A stretch of DNA of 64,000 nucleotides from assembly GCF_001941975.2 (NCBI RefSeq), contig NZ_CP146991.1:2572501-2636500 (forward strand), written 5' to 3'. This DNA comes from Sporomusa sphaeroides DSM 2875 (GTDB taxonomy: Bacteria > Bacillota > Negativicutes > Sporomusales > Sporomusaceae). Position numbers and translations under genes: made by a program. The notes beneath the pieces are model-generated. The model saw nothing but the letters and a program-made list of their open reading frames with translations. It did no database searches and was not told the DNA's origin. Positions 54,684 to 64,000 of this stretch are shown one piece after another (the first letter of the stretch is position 1; every line of letters begins with the position of its first letter).

Positions 54684-54962
54684 CTACACTATCAGACAAG
54701 TGGAATCACTGAGTATGGCAGTCTTAATTTGCTGTTTTTTATCAAGGTGGTGCCCGCTGGATATATCAATGGAAGTGCTCCCGTTTGCCCGGAAATGGAA
54801 ATCGACGAAAAACTTCGAACCATCGGCTTCTATTTCTACTCGATGACGGTGTCCGCCTTTATGGATCAAATCGGAAACCGTAAATTCGCGGTAAAATTCC
54901 GCACAAAATTCCTTAATCTTAGGAACAATTAACTCTCTGTTCAACATTTTTTCTCTACTCAT
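54684..54962 (-). CDS. Small hypothetical protein (92 aa)
   Basis: 92 residues, not firmly recognised. It is charged and has VEIEADGSKFFVDFHFRANGS, ending GHHLDKKQQIKTAILSD. A beta-strand/loop pattern of this sort (FxxNGSTSI) recalls the N-terminal part of RnlA-type RNase LS toxin, but the likeness is weak and no catalytic site can be named. GGGGG lies before the ATG. It follows the isochorismatase on the same strand by 13 bases, so it may be cotranscribed. Confidence 0.45.
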   Translation of the reverse strand: MSREKMLNRELIVPKIKEFCAEFYREFTVSDLIHKGGHRHRVEIEADGSKFFVDFHFRANGSTSIDISSGHHLDKKQQIKTAILSDSTCLIV

Positions 54963-54975
54963 GCAATATTGCCCC

Positions 54976-55512
54976 CTATTTTACCAGCCGTGAAATCGTT
55001 TTAAATACTTCATTTCCCGCTTCACGACAAAGCTCAAACAAGATTGACTCTACTGTTGTAAGAATCGCACCTTTATATTCCATCCGCCGCAAGGCAATTT
55101 CATAGTCCTGCTGTTCACGGGAACTAATTGCATCGGTTACCACTACCGGTAGATAACCTAACGCTTTTAGATCAATGACTGTCTGCAGGACACAAATATG
55201 TGCTTCAATCCCTGCTATAATAACATATTTGCAGCCGGACTCGCGCAGCCTGGCAATAAGGTTATCGTTACCGCAGCAGCTAAAAGTAACTTTATCATAG
55301 CATTCGCTGCCGTAAGGCCGAAGCTCTTCAATAATATCTCCCAAGCCCTGCGGATATTGCCTTGCTGCTGTCAGTGGTATTCCCAGGGCGGTTATTCCTT
55401 TAAGCAAAGTAATTGTTTTTTGACTTAACTTTTCTTTGTTGTTCATATGAGGATATAGCTTCTCCTGGACATCAATCAGCAGCACCAGGGAATCTTCTTT
55501 TGTAATACGCAT
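54976..55512 (-). CDS. Isochorismatase-family cysteine hydrolase
   Basis: 178 residues, isochorismatase/nicotinamidase-like fold. The triad is Asp14 (LLIDVQEKL), Lys74 (YDKVTFSC), Cys107 (GIEAHICVLQT). Such hydrolases act on isochorismate, nicotinamide or small amides; substrate unknown. AGGAGG precedes the ATG. It lies upstream of the 92-residue gene on the same strand with a short gap. Confidence 0.88.
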   Translation of the reverse strand: MRITKEDSLVLLIDVQEKLYPHMNNKEKLSQKTITLLKGITALGIPLTAARQYPQGLGDIIEELRPYGSECYDKVTFSCCGNDNLIARLRESGCKYVIIAGIEAHICVLQTVIDLKALGYLPVVVTDAISSREQQDYEIALRRMEYKGAILTTVESILFELCREAGNEVFKTISRLVK

Positions 55513-55616
55513 AACCGGCTTCCTCCTGTTTCAATAAATATTTGTTTATTCCCATATACAAACACGTGCTAAACAAAATTCGCCTAAACTTTAAACAAAG
55601 TCCAGGCGAACGTAAA

Positions 55617-56177
55617 TTAAATAGAATTCTTCTCAACCCAGTTTGCAAAAGTTTCCATAATTTTTTTCAAAAACTGGCGAGTATTCTCATTCGTAAGAGC
55701 ACCGCTGTCATCAAAGAGCTCGGCTGCATTGCCAATATAAGCCTCAGGCTGCTGCATGGTCGGGACATTCAAAAAAACCAGCGACTGCCTTAGATGATGG
55801 TTTGCGCCAAAACCACTTAATGCTCCCGGTGATACGCTTATTACCGCGCCGGGTTTTCCATCCCATATGCTCTGACCATACGGGCGCGACCCGACATCCA
55901 GAGCATTCTTCAGGACTGCGGGAACTGAACGGTTGTACTCCGGCGTTACGAAAAGCACGGCATCAAAATTCTGCATGTGCTGGCGAAAAGCTGTCCAGGC
56001 AGCAGGCGGAGTTCCTTCATCATCAAAATCCTGGTTATACAGGGGAAGCTGACCTATTTCAATCTCCTCCGGCTCCCAGGCTGCAGGAGCCAGCGCCATC
56101 AACGCCCTGGCAAGCTTCCGGCTAAACGATTCTTTACGAAGACTCCCTACCAAAACTCCGATTTTTTTCTTCGACAT
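55617..56177 (-). CDS. NADPH-dependent FMN reductase
   Basis: 186 residues, flavodoxin-like FMN reductase (ChrR/SsuE type). Begins MSKKKIGVLVGSLRKESFSRKLA; the flavin loop GSLRKESFSR and the conserved PEYNRSVPAVLKNALD (second) are present. It reduces quinones, chromate or FMN with NAD(P)H. AAAGGAGG precedes the ATG. It is divergent from the AraC regulator, with 220 bases between. Confidence 0.88.
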   Translation of the reverse strand: MSKKKIGVLVGSLRKESFSRKLARALMALAPAAWEPEEIEIGQLPLYNQDFDDEGTPPAAWTAFRQHMQNFDAVLFVTPEYNRSVPAVLKNALDVGSRPYGQSIWDGKPGAVISVSPGALSGFGANHHLRQSLVFLNVPTMQQPEAYIGNAAELFDDSGALTNENTRQFLKKIMETFANWVEKNSI

Positions 56178-56397
56178 AGTATTGGCCTCCTTTAATTATA
56201 TTCGTGATATCTGGATATTTGCGAAATGTTCTTACTAGATATACATACCATATAAATACAAAAAATCCTGCTAAAGCCAATGAACAATATTATCTTTATA
56301 TTTCCAGAAATGCTGACTATAATAGAGATAGTAGCTCGCGAAGGTACAAACAGTATTTCCGGGACAATCTCGCATTGTCTCTGCCCGGAGGAAAGAT

Positions 56398-58377
56398 ATG
56401 AGAAAAGAACATGTTGAATATATCAAAGATCTACCAATAAACATTGCCCTGGCTACTATTATAGAATACCCAATACACTGGAAAGATTGCATTCAAATCG
56501 TATTTGTCTTAAAAGGCACCATTGAGGTAAGCATCGACAATGAAACCTTCCCCTTAGAGGAAAAAGAACTGGAGATAATAAACGCAAATGAAGTCTACAG
56601 TATTCGCTCGCAGGACCCGGCTAATATAGTTTTGATCCTCAGTATCGATCCCGGTTTCTTCGAAAAATATTATACAGATGCCAGAGAAGTATTCTTTTAT
56701 ACGAATTCCGCCGCCGAAGAAAATGCTCAGGAAGAGGAAAAATACTATGAACTAAGAAAATACATTTCCATATTGTTGTATGAAGCCGTAGCTAAAATCG
56801 ACGACTATGAAGATAAGATAGAAGAATATCTCCTGAAAATGATGTACCATCTGCTAAATCATTTTCATTATCTTTTCTATGAGGGAGAAGGTTTGGAAGA
56901 TGATGATGAGCAGTTGGAGCGCTATCACCGGATCGTTAAATACCTGAGCAATAACTATATGAACAAAGTCAGCTTACAGGAGCTTGCACATAAAGAATAT
57001 CTTAGCTCACAGTATTTATCCTATAAAATAAAAAATACATTAGGCTATGGCTTTAATGAGTACTTAAATCAAATTAGAGTAGAGGAATCGACAAAACTAT
57101 TGTTGAGTACTGATAAAAATATCTCTGAAATATCCGAAGATGTAGGCTTTTCTCATGTCAGATATTATAACAAGCATTTTAAAATTCATTATAACTGCAC
57201 ACCTATGCAATATCGCAAAAAGTATAAGGTTAGCGACAAAGAGCTGGAAAATATGGCTCAGCTTACCTACTTTGACAGCAATGCGGCAATCCCCTATCTT
57301 ACTCATTATCTGGAAGACTATGATAGATATAATTATGATAATCGGATCATTAAAATTGATATCGATCTTGACAGGGAATGCATTGATGAATATAAACAAC
57401 CGGATTTAATCGACCTTGGAGACAGTTATTTGCTTTTAGAAGAAGAAAATAGACGGATTCTCGAAGAAATTCAAAGAGAAATCAAGTTTAGCCACGGTCT
57501 GGTGAATGGCCTTTTCTCTGAAGATATGGATATTTTCAGAGATACAAACCATAAATTTATCAACTGGACCCGGGTGGAAACCATCTTGGATTTCTTGAAA
57601 ACATTAGACCTCATCCCGATAATCAATACAGAAGAAGTTGAACAATATATCATTGATGACTTTATCCATTATTTTTCCAACATTTACGAGGAAGATGACA
57701 TTGAAGAGTGGCTGAACGCAAAGGCTGAGGATTTTAAACCATATTTCCCGCCAAACAGACTCAGTGCCATGCAGGATACTATCTTAATGGTGCCTTATAT
57801 TTTATATAACTACATTCATTTAAAAAACAGAGTGGTTTTACATATGACAGATGAAATATCCAAAGATATCATTCTGTGCAATGATACCTTCTTTGGCGGC
57901 GCCGGCATATTTACCTCCAACTGTTTAAAGAAACCCTCCTACTACGCCTATATGCTGTTATCCCTGTTGGGAGACGAGGTAATTGCCAAAGGCGATGGTT
58001 ATATTGTCACCAAATCCGAATATGGATACCAGATAATGCTTTTTAATCCGACAGAAATAGCTGAGGATGTACTATATGGAAACAAGCCTGCAGATAAAAT
58101 GAAAGAACGAAAAGTATCATTAAATATTCTAAATATGAAACATGATTTTCAAGTGACTAAATATACCCTGGACAGGAGCTTCGGCTCAGTTTATGATAAA
58201 TGGCTGGCGCTAAACAAGCCGGAAAGGCTGGATAATGACAATTGGGAGTTATTAAAGGAGTATGTACATCCTGATATATCTTTCTATTATGGAAAAAATT
58301 CTATAGTATACCATACGGTTGCCACCATCAAACCCTATGGGGCGGTACTTTTTCTCCTAAATAATGTACTGAATTGA
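56398..58377 (+). CDS. AraC regulator with shortened GH39-like C-terminus
   Basis: 659 residues. An N-terminal cupin-like domain (about 15-100), a helical linker, an AraC helix-turn-helix (about 180-280; LSSQYLSYKIKNTLGYGFNEYL and ISEISEDVGFSHVRYYNKHF), then a long C-terminal part (about 310-659) like the GH39 glycosidase module of many AraC proteins. The last 130 residues match its end (LKKPSYYAYMLLSLLGDEVIAK, trimmed), but no clear acid/base NEP motif is visible and the length is about 100 residues short of the usual fused type. GGAGG precedes the ATG. A+T-rich coding, acidic. Confidence 0.75.
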   Translation: MRKEHVEYIKDLPINIALATIIEYPIHWKDCIQIVFVLKGTIEVSIDNETFPLEEKELEIINANEVYSIRSQDPANIVLILSIDPGFFEKYYTDAREVFFYTNSAAEENAQEEEKYYELRKYISILLYEAVAKIDDYEDKIEEYLLKMMYHLLNHFHYLFYEGEGLEDDDEQLERYHRIVKYLSNNYMNKVSLQELAHKEYLSSQYLSYKIKNTLGYGFNEYLNQIRVEESTKLLLSTDKNISEISEDVGFSHVRYYNKHFKIHYNCTPMQYRKKYKVSDKELENMAQLTYFDSNAAIPYLTHYLEDYDRYNYDNRIIKIDIDLDRECIDEYKQPDLIDLGDSYLLLEEENRRILEEIQREIKFSHGLVNGLFSEDMDIFRDTNHKFINWTRVETILDFLKTLDLIPIINTEEVEQYIIDDFIHYFSNIYEEDDIEEWLNAKAEDFKPYFPPNRLSAMQDTILMVPYILYNYIHLKNRVVLHMTDEISKDIILCNDTFFGGAGIFTSNCLKKPSYYAYMLLSLLGDEVIAKGDGYIVTKSEYGYQIMLFNPTEIAEDVLYGNKPADKMKERKVSLNILNMKHDFQVTKYTLDRSFGSVYDKWLALNKPERLDNDNWELLKEYVHPDISFYYGKNSIVYHTVATIKPYGAVLFLLNNVLN

Positions 58378-58518
58378 TAGTTTTTCGGATTAAATTAAGA
58401 TTTCCGGAAAAAACGTTTTTGAGAAAAACCAAAAATAATCCAGAACATCAGATAAACAAGTGAATGAAGCAGAACCTCCATTTATGTTAATATATGTAAG
58501 ACAAATGGAGGTTTTCTT

Positions 58519-59913
58519 ATGAGTGAGAATAATAAATTATTCGCAGAAGAAAAAATTGGGAAATTATTACTTAGAATTTCGCTGCCGATAATCATGGCAT
58601 TCTTAGTGTCCGAACTGTACAACATGGTGGATACAATATTTGTGGGAAGAAATGTCGGTGCCCAGGGGATCGGAGCACTGGTGCTGGTATTTCCGATACA
58701 AAGAATTCTACTTGCTTTAAGTGTTATGATCGCGGTGGGAACATCCACCGCATTTGCCAGAGCCAACGGCCAGAATGATGTTGAGCAATCCCGTAAAGTT
58801 GTCAATAATGGTTTCTCGTTATCCTGTCTGTTGATGATAAGCATTACGGTAATTGTATATTTCTTCTCGGAAAAAATCCTGCTGCTGCTTGGCGCAAGTC
58901 CGCAAATATTGCCTTATGCTCAGGAATATTTAAGTATAATCATATTTGGGGCTACCTTTTTAAGCCTGACCGTATTTATCTCAGATATCATGGTATCTTT
59001 CGGCAACAATAAAGTTGCTTTGATCAGCACCAGTATCGGCGCCCTAATCAACATATTTTTGGATTATATTTTTGTCGTTCACTGGGAAATGGGGATTAAG
59101 GGTGCCGCCATCGCGACAACCATTTCTCAAATCATCGGCTTCCTCTATGCCTACTACCATTATGTAAAGGTTAAGGAGGTATATAAAATACCCTCCGGTC
59201 TTACCTTCAATAAACAGGTGGTCCTGCCGATTATTTTAGTAGGCCTGTCCGCCTTTGTTATGGAATCAGACGACGGTATATTGATGGGAGTACAAAACCA
59301 CCTGCTATTTGACGCCGTAGGTGATAACGGTATCATCGTACTTGGCGTTGTCTCTAAAGTTTATATGTTCCTGTTTATAACCATGTTCGGCATGGCTTCA
59401 GCCATGCAGCCCATAGCGGCCTACAATGTGGGAGCAAAAAATTATAAACGGCTGCAGTCTGTAATCAAAAAAACAAGTATGTATGCGTTTATTACCTCTG
59501 TCCTGTTGTGGATTATCGCCATGGTTTTTGCCCCTCAGCTAATGGCCATTTTTGTAGAAGATGCGGCAATAATCAGGGAATCGGTTACCGCTTTTAGAAT
59601 TATGATCGCAGTATTTCCGGTGGTCAGCATTTATTATGTGGCTATATTTTATCTGCAAGCCATGGGAAAGGCCAAGGCTTCCATCTGGATGTCGGTGCTT
59701 AAACAATTAATGATCATGCTGCCACTCGCCATTATCCTGGTAAAGGTTTTCCAGTTAGGTGCTGTAGGGGTTTGGTTATCCTATCCGCTGTCAGATATAG
59801 TAGCCAGTCTGTCAGCCTATATGCTGCTTAGAGAAGAAGAACATAAATTAAACAGCAAAGTAAAGAGCCAGACAAAAAGTGCAAGAAGAAGATTGGTTGA
59901 GGTCTATCAATAA
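58519..59913 (+). CDS. MATE-family multidrug/Na+ antiporter
   Basis: 464 residues, 12 membrane helices in two bundles of six with the MATE consensus near LLRISLPIIMAFLVSELYNMVDTIFVG, given in part. It exports drugs or metabolites with Na+ or H+. TGGAGG stands 10 nt before the ATG. It lies next to the AraC regulator, which may control it; the intergenic region (141 bases) carries no other gene. Confidence 0.9.
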   Translation: MSENNKLFAEEKIGKLLLRISLPIIMAFLVSELYNMVDTIFVGRNVGAQGIGALVLVFPIQRILLALSVMIAVGTSTAFARANGQNDVEQSRKVVNNGFSLSCLLMISITVIVYFFSEKILLLLGASPQILPYAQEYLSIIIFGATFLSLTVFISDIMVSFGNNKVALISTSIGALINIFLDYIFVVHWEMGIKGAAIATTISQIIGFLYAYYHYVKVKEVYKIPSGLTFNKQVVLPIILVGLSAFVMESDDGILMGVQNHLLFDAVGDNGIIVLGVVSKVYMFLFITMFGMASAMQPIAAYNVGAKNYKRLQSVIKKTSMYAFITSVLLWIIAMVFAPQLMAIFVEDAAIIRESVTAFRIMIAVFPVVSIYYVAIFYLQAMGKAKASIWMSVLKQLMIMLPLAIILVKVFQLGAVGVWLSYPLSDIVASLSAYMLLREEEHKLNSKVKSQTKSARRRLVEVYQ

Positions 59914-59964
59914 AATTCCAGCATATCCTGCCACTGTCGGCGTCATACTAAAACAGGGTGATAT

Positions 59965-60813
59965 ATGTTGAAAACAGCGACAACAATATTTCTGTTGCTA
60001 TTTTTACTTACTGTAAGCGCTTGTGGAACCCTCAATACGCCACAGTCAAAACCGGCACCTGCTGCACCGCCTCCCCCTGCCGCCAATCCGTCGTCACCAT
60101 CTCAGCCTGATTGGAATAAACAGCTTCACAATAAATTAAATCAGTTTGACGGTAAAACCGGCTTGTATGCCAGGAATCTAAAGACCGGACAAACCTTCAG
60201 CTTCAACCAGGATACTATTTTTCCTACGGCGTCAACCCATAAACTGCTGGTTTCACTGGCTGTGTACAAGTACTTGTATTCAGAAGCTTCACTCGCTGAT
60301 AAGCAGCGTTATGATAACAACATAAAAAAAATGCTGACAATCAGCGACAACCCCGCTTTTTATGAACTCTTAGATGATATTGAGAAAAAAAAGCCTGATG
60401 CTCTTACTCGCGTATTGACAGACCTCAAGCTTGTCCATACACGAATCCATAGCCGCGAGGCATTTACCAAATACGGTTACCACAGCGTGACAACACCTGC
60501 GGAAATGGCCGCTGTCTTTGAAACAATCTATAATGAAGCCTATCTGGGCAAAGAGTTTTCAGCCATTTTAAAAGAAGAACTGGCTAAAACCATTTTTAAT
60601 GACGAAATCCCCCGTTTTATGCAAAATACCAAAGTGCTGCATAAAGTAGGCGAGTTACCCGGGATACAATGTGATGTTGGCATTATCGACGACGGACGTG
60701 ATCAGATACTCATTAGTGCTTACACATCCACACAACGCCCGCCTCCGTATGCCAGTAACTTTATTGCCAATATTTCTGCCAAAGCTTATAATTTGCTTCG
60801 CACCAAGGGATAA
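59965..60813 (+). CDS. Class-A-beta-lactamase-like serine hydrolase, lipoprotein
   Basis: 282 residues. The lipoprotein signal ends LLTVSAC (Cys20), then a Pro/Ala-rich linker (28-48), then a serine hydrolase: Ser90-Thr-His-Lys93 (SxxK), Ser127-Asp-Asn129 (SDN), and His226-Lys227-Val-Gly229 in the place of the usual KTG. The full class-A set is thus present in form, with a changed KTG box. Its substrate is unknown; it may be a lactamase relative or a peptidase. AGGGTG stands before the ATG and a terminator follows. Confidence 0.8.
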   Translation: MLKTATTIFLLLFLLTVSACGTLNTPQSKPAPAAPPPPAANPSSPSQPDWNKQLHNKLNQFDGKTGLYARNLKTGQTFSFNQDTIFPTASTHKLLVSLAVYKYLYSEASLADKQRYDNNIKKMLTISDNPAFYELLDDIEKKKPDALTRVLTDLKLVHTRIHSREAFTKYGYHSVTTPAEMAAVFETIYNEAYLGKEFSAILKEELAKTIFNDEIPRFMQNTKVLHKVGELPGIQCDVGIIDDGRDQILISAYTSTQRPPPYASNFIANISAKAYNLLRTKG

Positions 60814-60814
60814 A

Positions 60815-60855
60815 TGATCAGGACACGCTTGTTGCTGTGTCCTGATCATTTTATA
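60815..60855 (+). terminator. Intrinsic terminator after the beta-lactamase-like gene
   Basis: TGATCAGGACAC / GTGTCCTGATCA gives a 12-bp perfect stem followed by TTTT. It ends the AraC-MATE-lactamase run. Confidence 0.85.
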
Positions 60856-60939
60856 TTTACATACACATAGATTCGCAGCATAAGCTACAGCCGGGTTAAT
60901 ATTGGTACCTGCGGCACCAGTATCTCCGGCGGGATCGAA
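60849..60939 (-). pseudogene. Possible remnant of a second collagen-like/exosporium gene
   Basis: Between the lactamase terminator and the collagen-like gene the minus strand reads FDPAGDTGAAGTNINPAV, then AYAANLCVC, in one frame. The GDTGAAG triplets and the following NxNPAVAYAAN pattern resemble the C-terminal side of spore-surface collagen-like proteins. The frame has no start and is soon closed by a stop upstream. It could be a decayed neighbour copy or a recombination scar. Only about 30 codons support it. Confidence 0.35.
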
Positions 60940-60982
60940 AAATTGGGGAAAACCGCAGGACCTTCATTTTTGAAAATACTCA

Positions 60983-62807
<1,825 letters not shown>

Positions 62808-63935
62808 CTATTCAAGCCTTTCCCACCAGCGCGAAAAACTCTGTTGGTGATTATCAAGTTCTACCGGCTCCCCGATCATGGGAGTAAGGAGTTCATAGTT
62901 CTTATCCTGGCTGGCGTTGGTTATCCGTTTGAACGGCTCATCCCATGGATGGTTGGCAATTGCAAACTTGCCGGCATGTCCTGGCAATAACGCTTTGGCT
63001 TTCAATTCTTCAACAGCCTGGACCACTTCCTCCGGCATCATGTGTATATAGGGCCATCTTTGATCATACTGGCCGTTTTCCATAATTGCCAGGTCAAATC
63101 CCTGTAACATTTCTCCGATTTGCTTAAAATGAGGCCCGTATCCACCGTCGCCACTGAAAAATATCCGGCGCTCAGGGGTGACAAATGCAAAACCAGCCCA
63201 CAAAGTCTTATTTTTGCTTAGCATACGGCCGGAAAAATGACGTGCAGGCAACACGTGGATGTCAAAATTATCTTCCAGCTTTATTACTGTAAACCAGTCA
63301 GCCTCCTGTATGAGTTTTGTTTCAAATCCCCATTGTTCAAAATATGAGCCTACCCCCAACCCACAGATTACATGTTTGATTTTTGGTTTTAGTGCAGTAA
63401 TAGTGGGATAATCCAGGTGATCCCAATGATCGTGAGAAATCAGCAAATAATCGATATCCGGCATATCTTCGGCTGTGTATTGACTGGTTGTTCCTTTAAA
63501 AGCCTTATTTAGAAAGGACAAAGGTGCTGCGTATGAGCTAAATACAGGATCAATCAGCAGCCTTTTGCCGCCAAGTTGCATAAAGTACGAAGAATGACCA
63601 AGCCAAATAATTACATCTTTATCTTTATTCAGAGCCATAAGATCTGTTTTTATAACAGGAATGGAATCCACCGGTATTAACCGCTGCTCTTTTTTGGTAA
63701 CAAGAAAACTCCACCAGACGGAAGCTACGCTGTTCCCTTCACTAAAATTAGGAGTGGGGACTATATTTTGAAATTGCCCGTCAACATAATGGGGGGATTG
63801 TTTGATTCTATCCAGACGGGCTCCTTCCGGCAATACGCCAAACTTGGGCTGCTGTAGATAAAGAGTTATACCTAAAGCTAACAGGCCTAAGCCTATTACT
63901 GCTGCTACTACCATTTTTCTTAACCTTCTTTTCAT
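62808..63935 (-). CDS. MBL-fold hydrolase (UlaG/NAPE-PLD-like), membrane-anchored
   Basis: 375 residues. One N-terminal membrane helix (about 8-28) is followed by a metallo-beta-lactamase fold: SHDHWDHLD (HxHxDH), GHSSYFMQLGG, and later FSGDGGYG and LLPGHAG. The arrangement matches the UlaG/NAPE-phospholipase-D-like branch acting on phosphoesters or lactones; the substrate is unknown. ATG 63935 is preferred, with GGGAG six bases before it; ATG 63953 is in frame but weak. The upstream gene lies beyond the window. Confidence 0.85.
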   Translation of the reverse strand: MKRRLRKMVVAAVIGLGLLALGITLYLQQPKFGVLPEGARLDRIKQSPHYVDGQFQNIVPTPNFSEGNSVASVWWSFLVTKKEQRLIPVDSIPVIKTDLMALNKDKDVIIWLGHSSYFMQLGGKRLLIDPVFSSYAAPLSFLNKAFKGTTSQYTAEDMPDIDYLLISHDHWDHLDYPTITALKPKIKHVICGLGVGSYFEQWGFETKLIQEADWFTVIKLEDNFDIHVLPARHFSGRMLSKNKTLWAGFAFVTPERRIFFSGDGGYGPHFKQIGEMLQGFDLAIMENGQYDQRWPYIHMMPEEVVQAVEELKAKALLPGHAGKFAIANHPWDEPFKRITNASQDKNYELLTPMIGEPVELDNHQQSFSRWWERLE

Positions 63936-64000
63936 GTAATTCTCCCAAAGCACAATTTTGAGGTAATCTTATTTTGCTTGTTTTCTCAAGTTGCAATGTG

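Noticed and set aside
55542..55793. A plus-strand open frame beside the isochorismatase
   Set aside because: It overlaps the end of the FMN reductase gene in antisense, with no ribosome site or conserved pattern.

Overview
The window looks like chromosome of a diderm, endospore-forming, anaerobic Firmicute of the Negativicutes, most like the Sporomusa/Pelosinus group. This is inferred from gene content; no database was searched. Outer-membrane systems (a two-partner secretion pair, TpsB/TpsA, and an RND efflux pump with adaptor) sit beside Firmicute and spore-former genes (a Spo0E-like small protein, a collagen-like protein with a BclA-like C-terminus, MscL with a zinc ribbon, a CD-type MCP with a zinc-binding tail). 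Anaerobic metabolism is shown by HydG ([FeFe]-hydrogenase maturation), two TM1266-type small proteins, a giant acyl-CoA dehydratase activase and many radical-SAM/Fe-S proteins.

Layout. 1-6.6 kb: Spo0E-like ORF, two radical-SAM proteins, a cell-wall amidase, oligoendopeptidase F and a zinc-ribbon protein. 6.7-9.6 kb: a compact bacterial NHEJ operon in which LigD is split (ligase, Ku, polymerase). 9.6-21 kb: mostly minus-strand housekeeping genes (pckA, thrC, B3/B4 protein, ybaK, ferredoxin-like DUF362 protein, TM1266 protein), with an HD-GYP phosphodiesterase and nadE on the plus strand. 21-31 kb: mscL, chemoreceptor, the 1405-residue activase, a TetR regulator, and hydG with its TM1266 partner behind a long leader that ends in an intrinsic terminator. 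31-34 kb: a lone FliG N-domain protein, an ArsC/Spx-like protein, an M23 peptidase and an orphan efflux adaptor.

34.0-45.3 kb holds the largest and least ordinary locus: tpsB, a 3113-residue tpsA and a small 91-residue gene in one operon. TpsA has a TPS/haemagglutinin N-domain, about nine copies of a degenerate repeat built around an IGRxDGTG-like motif, three YDG/MBG domains and a distinct C-terminal domain. 45.5-50.3 kb is a TetR-adaptor-RND operon with a readable promoter/operator. 50.4-56.2 kb carries a DMT exporter, a threonine/serine dehydratase with RidA and an RpiR regulator, purC, a small hypothetical, an isochorismatase and an FMN reductase. 56.4-60.8 kb is more A+T-rich: an AraC regulator with a shortened GH39-like C-terminus, a MATE pump and a lipoprotein class-A-beta-lactamase-like enzyme. 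61-62.5 kb is the collagen-like gene with a 162-bp higher-order repeat and a possible remnant of a second such gene next to it. The window closes with an UlaG/NAPE-PLD-like metallo-hydrolase.

No tRNA, rRNA, CRISPR array or transposase was seen. Strongest candidates for something undescribed: the TpsA repeat architecture with its 91-residue partner, the structured leader upstream of the TM1266-hydG pair, a 51-bp dispersed repeat, a 57-nt near-perfect hairpin between the dehydratase and ridA, and the free-standing FliG N-domain.
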